Origin: Magnaporthiopsis rhizophila
Lineage: Eukaryota; Ascomycota; Sordariomycetes; Magnaporthales; Magnaporthaceae
Assembly (NCBI GenBank): GCA_003049465.1
Contig: PYSS01000104.1
Span: 1 to 64,000, forward strand
Length of the DNA stretch: 64,000 nucleotides
Direction: 5' to 3'
In this document: piece by piece, positions 45,099 to 54,623 of the stretch
Layout of the letters: every line of letters begins with the position of its first letter
How positions within the stretch are numbered: the first letter of the stretch is position 1
Program-made: the position numbers and the translations under genes
The notes under the pieces: generated by a model
Told to the model about the DNA's origin: nothing
Seen by the model: only the letters and a program-made list of their open reading frames with translations
Databases searched by the model: none

Positions 45099-47489
45099 AT
45101 GGCTCCCCTTGTCGAGCAGACGGGAGGCTCAGATCTCTGCACAATCTGTCAGAGGCTCCCCTTCAAGGTCTATTTCACCAGGTTCCAACCGGCAGGGCTT
45201 GACTACGACACGCTCAAGGGTATACTTGCGCGAGATGGCTGTTCCTTCTGCAGCCTAGTAAAACACACGCTGTATCTACACTACGGGAAGGAATACCTGA
45301 AAGCTCAGCTCGAGACACCGAGGGACAAGCCGCTCGCTGTCAGCCTTTACCAGAGCTCAATCAACCTCGACTTGGACAGCATCTTCGGGACTGACAACCA
45401 GGGGAGATCAGGTGTATTCTATCTCGCGCTGTCGGGCTTGTGGGAGTTGTCCTATAGGACTATGAGAGAAGCCAGGGTGGATGACGGGTACACCGCTGCG
45501 GCAAAGCTGCAGCTCTTGGCAGATGAGCGCGACACTGCGACGCAGATGGAGCGCGCGATGTTCGGCCGCCAGGTCCACCGGGAGACAATAGACTGGACCA
45601 ACATCAGGCGATGGGTGCGCTGCTGCGAAGGTCGACACAACCCGCCCGCCCGGACGAAGGGCACGACCGGTGGCGGCGAGGGGGTGCCACCGGCCAGACA
45701 AATTGAGGCTCTCCTGGCCATCGACCTTGACCAACACTGCGTGCTCCCCCTGCCGCCGGGGTCCCGGTATGTCGCGCTCAGCTACGTGTGGGGGAAAGAC
45801 CAGAAAGTGAAGCTCAGCACCGCCAATGCGGCGGCCATGGCGACCCCTGGGTTCCTGGAGACACCCGAGGGGCGACCGTCGCGGACCATAGTCCACGCCA
45901 TGGCCGCCACGCGACACCTCGGATGTCAGTACCTCTGGGTCGACGCCCTTTGCATTAAGCAGGACGACGAGGCGAACATAATCTTCAACACGGGCAGGAT
46001 GGACACGGTCTATGCCGAGGCGTGGGTCACCATTATGGCCGTTACCGGGGCAGATGCCGATGCGGGCCTGCCGGGGGTGATGTCCGAGGTTCCTCGCCAA
46101 AGCCGGCAGATGATGGTCGCGGTTGGGGAGGGCTTGTTCGTCGCCAACATGCTGGACGCCGACGACGAGGATATTAACAGGACTAATTGGAACTCGCGAG
46201 CGTGGACGTACCAGGAGCGGCTCTGCTCTACGCGGATGTTGATTTTTACCGAGAACCAGGTGTATTATCGCTGCCATTTCCGGTGTGACCGGCGGGAAGA
46301 GGTACACATGGAGGAGGAGAACAAGGACGAGGAGGAAGGACTAGACTTCATTGGCCAGCACCTCGACTACAGGTATCAGCTGGACTTTGAAAGATTGGAC
46401 CTCTTTGAGATTTATGCCACAGTCGTGGCCGAGTACACAAGACGGGCCTTGACCAACGAAGGCGACAGGATCCGGGGCTTTCAGGGGGTGCTGAACCGGC
46501 TCCAGCTGCCGATGCGGTGCTGGTTCTTCCAGGGAATCCCCACATGCGCGTTCGCCGATGGCTTGCTGTGGACACTGCGCCCTGGCGATTGTAAAGCTGG
46601 TTCGCGTCGGATAGCAAAGTTCCCGAGTTGGTCCTGGGCGGGGTGGCGCGGCCCGGTGGCATACGCAAACGGGCTGACGCGGGCGCAAAATCTCTGCGAA
46701 TGCACGGCGAGCCAAGCCGCCATCGAAACGGCCGACGGAGTTCGCTTGAGTGTGCGGTCCGACTCCCCATCCTGGCAAGTCGAGCAGACCGTCGTGGGCG
46801 AATCGTGGGCGCGGCACTTCGACGACAACAGGTTCAGGATTTACTACACCCTCGACGAACGCGGGCGACAATCTCCCTACATGTACCCTCGCCCGCTCAA
46901 CAGCACCCTCGGCCAGCAGCACCCACCTGACGAAGCGACAACGGGAGTACTCAGGGCCCAAGGCAAAACGGCGGTCTTCCGACTGACGAAGCAGCACACG
47001 GGCCTGAACTTTCATGGCCGCTCCACGTGCGACTCGGGAGTGCACGAGATCTGCGACATCGGCGTGCTCGACAGCCACGGACGCCGCGCGGGCACGATCC
47101 TCGTGGAAGCAGAGCTCGTCCCAGACCTGGACGGGCGGGAACGCAGGTTCCTGGCCGTCGCGCGCTCCACCGCGGAAAGAACGAGATACGAGCCTTGCTG
47201 GGACGACGGGACACGCCGCTTCAGGCACTGGACGGACCGCCATCCCGAGATCGACAACGGCGAGCGTGAAAACGAATTGAAAAGGAAAGATCTCGTCGGG
47301 AAGACGATCGAGCGGTGGCCATGGTGCGACGAAAAGCACTACGACGACATTGCCTTCTGGCCTTACTTTGACGTGCTCCTACTGACTGATCCGGGAGAGA
47401 GCGGGGTGGTGGAGCGGCTGGGGATTGGGAAGATACACGTTGACGCCTTTCTGCCCATCGCCTCGGAAGAACTAGTATGGCTGGGGTGA
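45099..47489 (+). CDS. HET-domain protein
   Basis: An intact single exon of 796 residues. An N-terminal Cys pair (CTICQRLPF) and GCSFCSLVKHTL precede the HET domain. The domain has its three conserved blocks in order: RYVALSYVWG near residue 223, ATRHLGCQYLWVDALCIKQDD near 270-290, and MDTVYAEAWVTIMAV...GLPGV near 310-330. The later NWNSRAWTYQERLCSTRMLIFTENQVYYRC motif is the usual HET C-terminal extension. HET proteins act in heterokaryon incompatibility and trigger death of fused cells of unlike genotype; the domain is TIR-like in fold. The mechanism of this member is not known. The region after ~residue 500 is specific to this subgroup and is what the upstream relic copies. Its position among broken genes fits rapid birth and death of such loci. 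Confidence 0.93.
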   Translation: MAPLVEQTGGSDLCTICQRLPFKVYFTRFQPAGLDYDTLKGILARDGCSFCSLVKHTLYLHYGKEYLKAQLETPRDKPLAVSLYQSSINLDLDSIFGTDNQGRSGVFYLALSGLWELSYRTMREARVDDGYTAAAKLQLLADERDTATQMERAMFGRQVHRETIDWTNIRRWVRCCEGRHNPPARTKGTTGGGEGVPPARQIEALLAIDLDQHCVLPLPPGSRYVALSYVWGKDQKVKLSTANAAAMATPGFLETPEGRPSRTIVHAMAATRHLGCQYLWVDALCIKQDDEANIIFNTGRMDTVYAEAWVTIMAVTGADADAGLPGVMSEVPRQSRQMMVAVGEGLFVANMLDADDEDINRTNWNSRAWTYQERLCSTRMLIFTENQVYYRCHFRCDRREEVHMEEENKDEEEGLDFIGQHLDYRYQLDFERLDLFEIYATVVAEYTRRALTNEGDRIRGFQGVLNRLQLPMRCWFFQGIPTCAFADGLLWTLRPGDCKAGSRRIAKFPSWSWAGWRGPVAYANGLTRAQNLCECTASQAAIETADGVRLSVRSDSPSWQVEQTVVGESWARHFDDNRFRIYYTLDERGRQSPYMYPRPLNSTLGQQHPPDEATTGVLRAQGKTAVFRLTKQHTGLNFHGRSTCDSGVHEICDIGVLDSHGRRAGTILVEAELVPDLDGRERRFLAVARSTAERTRYEPCWDDGTRRFRHWTDRHPEIDNGERENELKRKDLVGKTIERWPWCDEKHYDDIAFWPYFDVLLLTDPGESGVVERLGIGKIHVDAFLPIASEELVWLG

Positions 47490-47508
47490 GGCTTTGTGGT
47501 GGGTAGAA

Positions 47509-48050
47509 CTAGGTAGGTAGGCAGGCTGTCAAAGCTGTGCTTATGTCACAGGGATCTCTGCATCTATAAGAAGGGCTCGCAAAGCCCTTCTCCCAGTAGT
47601 CAGACTTCTTTTTCCTCAGACGCAGTTCAACCACAGCAATTCTACTAAACAAATCTATTTCCCACCCACCCAGAGATCTCGCATCCGTGCTTGCATCCAG
47701 ATACGTCCCGCTAGCTAGGTCCCTCGGCACCACGAACCCGGGAGACTAGGAGAACTGGTATAGCACGTACTTGTGTGCGATGTCGCCTTTTGGCGGCTGG
47801 GGACCCTCGTAAGGCGCGTAGACCGATGACGGGGAGGAGTCCAGGTTGAGCTGGCCGTCGGGGCCTCCAGCAGTCACGTTGGTCTGGAACCAGTGTGGCC
47901 GCACCAGTGCGGCCCGGCCCGTCGCCGGGGACAAGGGTGGATTTGGACGGGAAGATGAAGGCGGGGAGGTCCTGGTCTAGCATGGCGACGATGAAGGGCC
48001 CATTGCTGCCGCCGGCTGCATTCCTGAGCTGGGGACGGGTTTGTACGACT

Positions 48051-48107
<57 letters not shown>

Positions 48108-48334
48108 CATTACAGTCAGCCGCGTGTCAAAAAGGTGCTTGGCCGGCTTTTGGATATGGGAAGGCCAGCATGCAAAGGAACAGACGTACGAGCATATGGC
48201 AGCTCCTCCCCGGGGACCTAGCCGAACTTGACCGGCAGGTTCTTGTCGGTGCTGGGCGTCGTGCCAGCCGGGGTCTGAGCCGGCGCGCCGGCGGCGCAGA
48301 GGAGCAGCATCGAGGTGAGAGTGGATACGAACAT
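47509..48334 (-). pseudogene. Broken secreted PEBP-family gene
   Basis: Exon 1 (48190-48334) encodes a signal peptide and TPAGTTPSTDKNLPVKFG, then an in-frame TAG at 48218-48220, then VPGEELPYA up to a GTACGT donor. The intron (48049-48189) contains the CA repeat and ends ACACAG. Exon 2 (from 48048) continues RPQLRNAAGGSNGPFIVAMLDQD. The frame changes between about 47960 and 47920 to HWFQTNVTAGG...YAPYEGPQPPKGDIAHKYVLYQF, and a second TAG follows at 47746-47748, after which PGFVVPRDL continues in frame. The order (D-x-D, HW, PPKGDxxHxYV, GFVVP) is that of phosphatidylethanolamine-binding proteins. Two stops and a frameshift argue that it is dead. Confidence 0.78.
48056..48105 (+). repeat. (TG)n microsatellite inside PEBP intron
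   Basis: About 25 uninterrupted dinucleotide units. On the coding (minus) strand this is a CA tract just before the 3' splice site. Confidence 0.95.
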
Positions 48335-49201
48335 CTTCGGTGTGACTTGTCTGCTGGTGTGATGATAGATGCCTGCTTTCTCTGGACATGCCGTCCTGAG
48401 GAACGAGAGGCCCACCATAAATGCCCGTCTGCCAGAGCAGCAACTCTGGTAGCTTCCCGGCGCTCTTACATATTATCACAGATGACGATGGAAATACGTG
48501 CTCAAGGTAGCGTTGTTTCGAACGAGTGTTAGAGCCAAGAACCTTGACCGATGCCAACGGGGGCGGCGCCGCAGCGGCCCGGTAGACCCTGGAAAGGTCC
48601 GGAATAGTGCCAATGCCGCTGGTTAGCCCCCGTTAGCCAACAATGCTGGAGTCGTGGTAACGTGCCGGGCAGTCTTTGGGCCCAAGCACAGACAGCCATG
48701 ATTGCGCGGCATGCAAATCCTTCCCATACTACGCCAGTTTCCCATTTCGGTCGTTGTTCCATCGTCTTCTGGCTGAGAAATGACAGGATTTTTTTCCTTC
48801 TATCCTCCATGCGCGAACGGCCAGGAGCCACCATTAATGAAGGGTCCTCGTGGAAGGGAAGAGAATCTTCACGAGACCAGCCACACTTGGTGTTTGTGGG
48901 AGAGCCAGCCGCCAGAGAAGTGACTGGATACAATCCATAAGTGTTATCTTGCTGCTTGATCAATTTAGGCTATAAACCCGTCCAGATGCCGCCGGCAGTA
49001 ATGGCTGGCGACGCAATGCCGACAACCGTGGACAGCGGAATTAATTGATTACTCGATCATGCCTACCGTTTACGTGAAGGCCATGCTGTCACCAGCGCGC
49101 GTCGAAGGAAATGGTTTATCCGGGCGCGCCCCGTCGGAAGCTGCTTGGTGGGTTTGAGCTCGAAGGGCAGCTCCCATCTCTACCGGAACACCCATCAAAC
49201 A
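48335..49201. other. Intergenic, divergent flank
   Basis: It lies between the PEBP pseudogene start and the CHAT locus start. No supported gene. Confidence 0.45.
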
Positions 49202-51554
49202 ATGCGGTTCGCAGAATTCGACCTCCTCTCCCTGGCCACCGGGATCCTCCTGGTCGGCTTCCACTGCTCCTCAGTCGCAGCCCTTATTCAACTAGGACAT
49301 TACGGCGTACGGGACCGTATCGGGCTGGAAATTGAAAAAGCCGTGGCCGTACGACGACTTGAAGCTGATACAATTTACCGAACTTTACCGGCACGCCGCT
49401 ACTTTCCCAGCACAACAGTCTAAATTTTTAGACAACCCGGCCATCCTTCTACTCGAGGCCGGACAGAACATCGAAGGGAAATGATGGCACTCCATGATGC
49501 AAGACACCATCTCTCGAACACGGCAATGGGGACGACCGAAAGCATCCTCGTTGGAAATCTTTACTCGTTTATCACAACCCTCCACATGCTTTTCAGGGGG
49601 CACCCTCGACACCCTCCAGTTACAGTTCACGGCCAATCAGTCTCGCTGAATCCGTTTGCGGGAGAACTTCGTAATCTTGCCGCGATCCTCGGTCTAAATT
49701 CGACGGAACTCTACCTCCAGAGACTAACGGCGGAGATGCACCTTGCCCGAGACTCTACCGAGTCGCAGGGCCTGCTGGAGAGGCTCCAAGACTCGTATGA
49801 GGCGGTCATGGACCTGGTCGGCATGGCGGATTGCCACCTCGTAAAGGCCGACAGGATCGTCTCTCCTCCGTTCACGAGCCCACTGGCTATGAACCTGACT
49901 ACCTCGATGAAAGAGGACGGCTGGCCCAACAGCACCTGAGATGCAGCCCAGTCGGGATTTCCTCTCCGTGGCTGCCGAAAGGCGGAAGAGCTCTGCGATC
50001 AGGCATTCTTCTTGTTCGGCGCGGCGGCCAGCCCTCGCGGCAAGGCTGCCGTTCTCCTCCGCCGCGTGTGCATCCACCACGCCAAGGCGATCTCGGCAGA
50101 GACCAAAGACACAGCCGCCGCGGGCGAACTGAATAAAGCGGCTTCTTGCTTTACGGACGCGGCGGGTCTTTTCGACGGCGACATTACCAACATTCTGCTA
50201 GTTGAGTGCCACCAGCTGCTGTTGGCCATCAGCGTTCGCCAGATTACCAGCCTCGAATCCAGCCATGGACTGCCTACCGACGTGCTCCAAGCCGCGGGGG
50301 ATCTCGGACGGCGTGCGCACGAGACGGGAAATGCTGGCGCCGCGCGGTTCATGGGTTTCTTGATACCGAGGTTTGGCCGTTGGAGATTCACATCCAGGCG
50401 AGATGCCCAGACCGCACTTGTCTGTTGCCGGTGTGCTCGGGCGTTTTTCTTGGCGGCAGAAGAATCGTACCTCCAGCTCCAGTCACTGATTGCCCACGCC
50501 AGCCTCCTACACCAATCGGACGATCATTCCAGGGCCCAAATCACAATCACGGATGCCTGGGAGCCGGAAGGGCTGCTCAAGAGCGTATTAGAGCGCATGC
50601 AGAAAGCGTCGAAAGGGTCGGGGGAGCGTCCCGCGCTGCTTGGCCTAAGATCCAACACGCTCCAGACTTTTCGACACGGTCGCCAGCAGAATCTACCAAA
50701 CAACAGGAGATCCCGCCCTGTCCGGGAGATGGCGACGTGAAAGAGACCAACTAGCCCGGCTGGGAAACCACCGTCAAGACTTGGAGGACCTGTTCGGCCG
50801 CCTTGGTGCGGTGCTATCTCCTTCGCGCTCGGCTGCTGCTGCGCTGCCGCCCGCCGCAGCGGTATTTCGCGCGGGGGATATAGTACCGCAACTCCTCTCG
50901 CTCGAGGGTCTGAATAAAAGATACAACGAGGCCACGACCCGGGCATACGAAGCGCTGGACAATGCCGACATCGAAGCCTGGCAAAGTCACCTCCGCGAAT
51001 TCGTGTCGACCTGCACCGCGGCCACAGGACCCGGCCTGTCTGAAGACATGACATCCCACTTCAAGTTGACTGCGCTCTTTCAGCTCGGAGCCCTGGGTGA
51101 AGCGAAGGCGGTTTTGCCCGTCGCGCTCCGCGGGTACTTGACCGGCTCCGTCGTCCGGGACCGGTTCGAGAACCTTCTCGAAGCGTTTGCGCCGCCCGAT
51201 GCAGCCGTGCAGAGGCGGAAGCAGAAGTTCGCGGCCGCCGACAGGGCGATATCGCAGGGCATGCTAGCCCAGAACTGGAAGGTCGGGGCGCGGGTTCTTT
51301 CCATGGCGGTTGACACATGTCCGGAGTTCAGCAGCCCGCAAACGATTCCGCAGGACCCCAATTCGTGGCAGACTCTGGTCTTCGTGGCTATGATACATGA
51401 AAATACTGGTAAACCGGCGCAGGCTCTCAAGTGGTATCTCTGTGCCCTTGAACGGTTGGAAGGTCTTCGAAATGCCGTGGATATCGAAGCCCGACGAGGG
51501 TGCCACTCGTCGATTCATAGTGGAGAGCTGTTTGCTGGGTTGGCTCGAGCATGA
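49202..51554 (+). pseudogene. Degraded N-terminal helical/TPR-like half of a CHAT-protease gene
   Basis: From the ATG at 49202 (MRFAEFDLLSLATGILL, a hydrophobic start) the coding trace changes frame near 49295 to ITAYGTVSGWKLKKPW...DLKLIQFTELYRHAATFP. It meets TGA at 49482-49484, shifts near 49550 to NLYSFITTLHMLF...SLNPFAGELRNLAAILGLN, and appears to shift twice between 49870 and 49980. It then runs open (KAEELCDQAFFLF..KAAVLLRRVCIHHAKAIS), shifts near 50645 to DTVASRIYQTTGDPALSGRW, and runs open to a TGA at 51552-51554. All parts are on one strand and are Ala/Leu-rich helical repeats of the kind that precede CHAT domains. The pieces join directly onto the CHAT frame (51555 on, same frame). 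I find no intron set that rescues all breaks, so I call it broken. Confidence 0.65.
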
Positions 51555-51560
51555 CTCTCC

Positions 51561-53201
51561 ATGCACCGGTTGGATAATTCGGGTCAAGATTCCTCCAGAC
51601 CATCCCACCCGTCGCATCTGGGCTTGTCTGCTTGTTCCTGGCTGGAACAAGCACTGCTTTTTGTTGAGCGCGGAAACTCGAGGGCTCTACTAGACTACCT
51701 CGTGGCGAAGGATAACCAGGATCCGAAGAAGCTCAAGGAGTGGGTACAGTGCGCATACGAAGGCCATCTCCTCATGGGTCTGGCAACTCAGCAAGAACAA
51801 GGAGCTAGAGCTTTGTCGCCGGATGAAGTGGCCAAGAAATTGGGACGGTTCCAAGACAGCGTAGGGAGCAGAGAGGGTCTTCAGCGCGCACTTTCGAGCC
51901 TGGAGGCCAATCAGCTGGCCGCCGGCGCGATGCTCGGCCTAGCCGAGACTGAACCCGCTGGCGATCGTCTCTTTTCTTGCATTCCCCGAGATACGGTTTT
52001 GTTTGAGATCAGCTCCAGCAGACATGGCCTAATCGTCTTCGCCATCACGCATCAAGGGATCGTCGGCGAATATCAGAGCGCTCTGACAAGCATCCAACTG
52101 CGTACCAACGTCCTCAACTTCCGCAAAATCGTCCACAGCAAGTCAACAGACGCAGCAAGCGCAGAGCAGCTGAGCGAAATTGCTGCCATGATTTCCAAGG
52201 AGTTGTTGGACCCGCTCAAGCACGCCATGAGCGACAAGGACGTCGTCGTCTTCGCTCCATCGCCCGTTATGCAACTCTTCCCTTGCACCGCGCTGATTCT
52301 GGAGGGGCGACCACTTCTACTCAGCAAGATCGTGTACCACATCCCAAGTCTCTCGCTTCTCCACCACCTCTCGCGGCGAGGCGCGCCAACGGACCCAAAT
52401 GCAGAGAGGAAAATCAGCGTTCTCGCCAGTTCCAAGGCCGCCGGCTCGGACTTGAGGCGCGAAGAAGCGGTGAAGAATGCCATCCCCATCATCGGACCCG
52501 AAGCCGTCATGGTCGCAGACGCGTTCGCTACCGATGCCGCCGACTTAGCCAGCTGCACCACGGACGAGCTGCGGTCGACCCTCGGACACTCGGACATCGT
52601 CTACCTTACCACCCACGGGTTCTCGATGGCCGGCTCGCCCTGGCAGTGCTATCTGGACACGGAGCCGCGCTTCCGTGTGCTCGACCTCGCGGCGCTGGCT
52701 ACCACATGTGCTCGTCTCGTCGTATTTGACTGCTGTTGGACCAGCAGTGGGAGCACCAATGCCGGCAACTATGTCGTCGGCTTTACGCACGCGACGCTAG
52801 CGTCAGGTGTGCGCGCCTACCTCGGCGGTCTATGGCAGGTGCACGAAGTGGCGTCGCTGGTGCTTATGGTCCACTTCTTTCGCGGGTTGGCAGCGGGAGG
52901 GTCAGTCCGTGGCGACAGCAACCAACGCGTTCGCCTCGGCTCGGCTTGGAGGAACGCGCAGGTGGCCATGTACAACATGGACAGTGTGTCAGCCGTCGCC
53001 TTGGTCGACGAAGCGCTTGATCTCTGGAGGCAGAAGGCCAACCGAAAGGGTTTGGAGTTCCTCCAGCGTTTCAAATATTCCGAGGAATTTCTGGTAAGGT
53101 TGCGGGGAAGAATCGAACGGGGATCGGAGGAGCTCAATTTCAAACATCCGACGATGTGGGCTCCGTACATCTTGACAGGATGGGGAGAACTGACTTTTTA
53201 A
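51561..53201 (+). CDS. CHAT-domain (caspase-fold) protease module, frame intact
   Basis: An open frame of 546 residues from the first ATG after the TGA at 51552. It continues the helical repeat (WLEQALLFVERGNSRALLDYLV, a usual lead-in to CHAT) and then the CHAT domain from about residue 150. Catalytic candidates are His352 in YLTTHGFSM and the second Cys of FDCCWTS (codon 52734-52736). The following AGNYVVGFTHATLASGVRAYLGGLWQVHEVASLVLMVHFF is the classic CHAT end. CHAT proteases are caspase/separase relatives. In bacteria TPR-CHAT enzymes cleave partner proteins, and some act in immunity with gasdermins. Fungal members are little studied. The fused N-terminal half is damaged, so this may be an old remnant or a shortened gene still expressed from an internal start. 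Confidence 0.75.
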   Translation: MHRLDNSGQDSSRPSHPSHLGLSACSWLEQALLFVERGNSRALLDYLVAKDNQDPKKLKEWVQCAYEGHLLMGLATQQEQGARALSPDEVAKKLGRFQDSVGSREGLQRALSSLEANQLAAGAMLGLAETEPAGDRLFSCIPRDTVLFEISSSRHGLIVFAITHQGIVGEYQSALTSIQLRTNVLNFRKIVHSKSTDAASAEQLSEIAAMISKELLDPLKHAMSDKDVVVFAPSPVMQLFPCTALILEGRPLLLSKIVYHIPSLSLLHHLSRRGAPTDPNAERKISVLASSKAAGSDLRREEAVKNAIPIIGPEAVMVADAFATDAADLASCTTDELRSTLGHSDIVYLTTHGFSMAGSPWQCYLDTEPRFRVLDLAALATTCARLVVFDCCWTSSGSTNAGNYVVGFTHATLASGVRAYLGGLWQVHEVASLVLMVHFFRGLAAGGSVRGDSNQRVRLGSAWRNAQVAMYNMDSVSAVALVDEALDLWRQKANRKGLEFLQRFKYSEEFLVRLRGRIERGSEELNFKHPTMWAPYILTGWGELTF

Positions 53202-53371
53202 AACCAGTTTTCCCTTGCGAGTAAATGCCCCTTTTAGGCAGCCTCCCAGCCCAGCTACAGCTCCTGTCCCGGTCTAATGCATATATGACTATCCCGCGTC
53301 CGTCTAATGCTCGTCTAACGCCATCCGAAGGGGAAAAAAAAAGTGCTCGTAAATGTAGAACTAAACAATGG

Positions 53372-53419
53372 CTTAAAAAAAGAAAGAAAAAAAAAAAAAG
53401 AAAGAAAAAAAAAAAAAAG

Positions 53420-53504
<85 letters not shown>
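53372..53504 (+). repeat. A-rich tract with 85 uninterrupted A
   Basis: Interrupted A/G units are followed by an unbroken A run from 53420 to 53504, about 220 bp after the CHAT stop codon. It is the longest homopolymer of the window. Confidence 0.9.
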
Positions 53505-53507
<3 letters not shown>

Positions 53508-54102
53508 GTCCGTAAAAAGAGCAAAATCAGCACATCGAATCCATCAAGCACAGTATCTGCTCCCTTCGCTTCGGCGCACCACGGTGGCGACGACTGCGAC
53601 CCTTTCCAGGACCTTAAAAAAGGGCAGCAGCTTAGTTTCTTCGTCCGCTTCTCTCCCGGCCCCACCCGCGAGTCGGACGCCCGCACCCCGACGGCGACCG
53701 CTGAATCGTCCGCGTGCCACTATGCGTTTCGGCCTGCGCGTACAAGGCGGGCCCTTGTAAAGGATCACGCCGTGACACCCTATTTTGTCCTCTCTTTTAG
53801 CCACCTTCGCCGTCGTGATATATGGCAGCAACTCTAGCGTTCCCTTTCACATTTGGGCAATTCTTTTTTAAAAGTTCCTACGTAGGGGAGACAATCAAAC
53901 GCCCAGGACCTTCGAAGCTACCGATGTATATGCATGCGCGCCGACCCTGCGCCCAAAATATATGTATAAAAAAAAAAATAAAAAAAAAAAAGCTGCTTGT
54001 TACGGGACCGAGTGTGCACACCTGCATTTAGCCAGTGATCCGCCGTATCGCTACCCCGTGTTCACCGTGTTTGGTCTGGGGGTGGCACATCCCAACGTAT
54101 CC
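53505..54102. other. Non-coding interval
   Basis: No supported gene. A-rich AAAAAAATAAAAAA sequence lies at about 53968-53991. From 54069 there is a short similarity (GGTCTGGGGGTGGCACAT) to 58720-58740. Confidence 0.4.
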
Positions 54103-54145
54103 TTTTTACCTCCAAAAACGGACGCCTCTGCTCCCCTTTGCTATG
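54103..54145 (+). repeat. Short dispersed repeat, copy 2
   Basis: It is nearly identical to 36754-36796 over about 40 bases, same orientation, 17 kb apart. Confidence 0.65.
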
Positions 54146-54623
54146 CTTATGGATTTTCCTATTGGTGGTGGGTGCCAGTACAATGTAAACCGTGTCAGTC
54201 ATTGGCTCTCCTTGCGCCAGCGTTTGCAGATACGCCTGCGCCATGCATTTACAGCTGGCTGTCCCTGTGATTGGCGTGCTTCTAGGGCGGGAGGGCAGAG
54301 CGACAAAACCTGGGAACAGGTTTTGTCCTAGGTGAGTGGACGCAGCAAAACCGGGCGGCCAAGCGGCAGGTCGGCAGCGCAGCCTTTCCTTACAAAACCT
54401 CGGGGCTCGCAGTCGAGTCTTTAGACCATTTTGCGACCTACGTCGACATAGATTTCCATTTTCTCATTCACCTACGGAGAAGAACATTGGTAGAAGCCGC
54501 GGCCTGCTGCGCCTACCTCATTTCCTTTTCTGCTACCTGTTTTCCTATCCCTATCTGCTTCCGCTTTCTCTATCCTCGCCAGCCCCTGTTCGCACACAGC
54601 CTTACCTTTCTCCCAAGCCCGAC
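54146..54623. other. Upstream region of the Clr5-ankyrin gene
   Basis: A CT-rich promoter-like stretch (about 54520-54610) lies directly before the ATG. No other feature. Confidence 0.4.

Noticed and set aside
48041..48118. CRISPR-like periodicity
   Set aside because: It is a plain dinucleotide microsatellite; no repeat-spacer structure exists anywhere in the window.
53225..53686. Lys- or Phe-rich frames over the A tract
   Set aside because: Homopolymer artefacts without any real protein segment.
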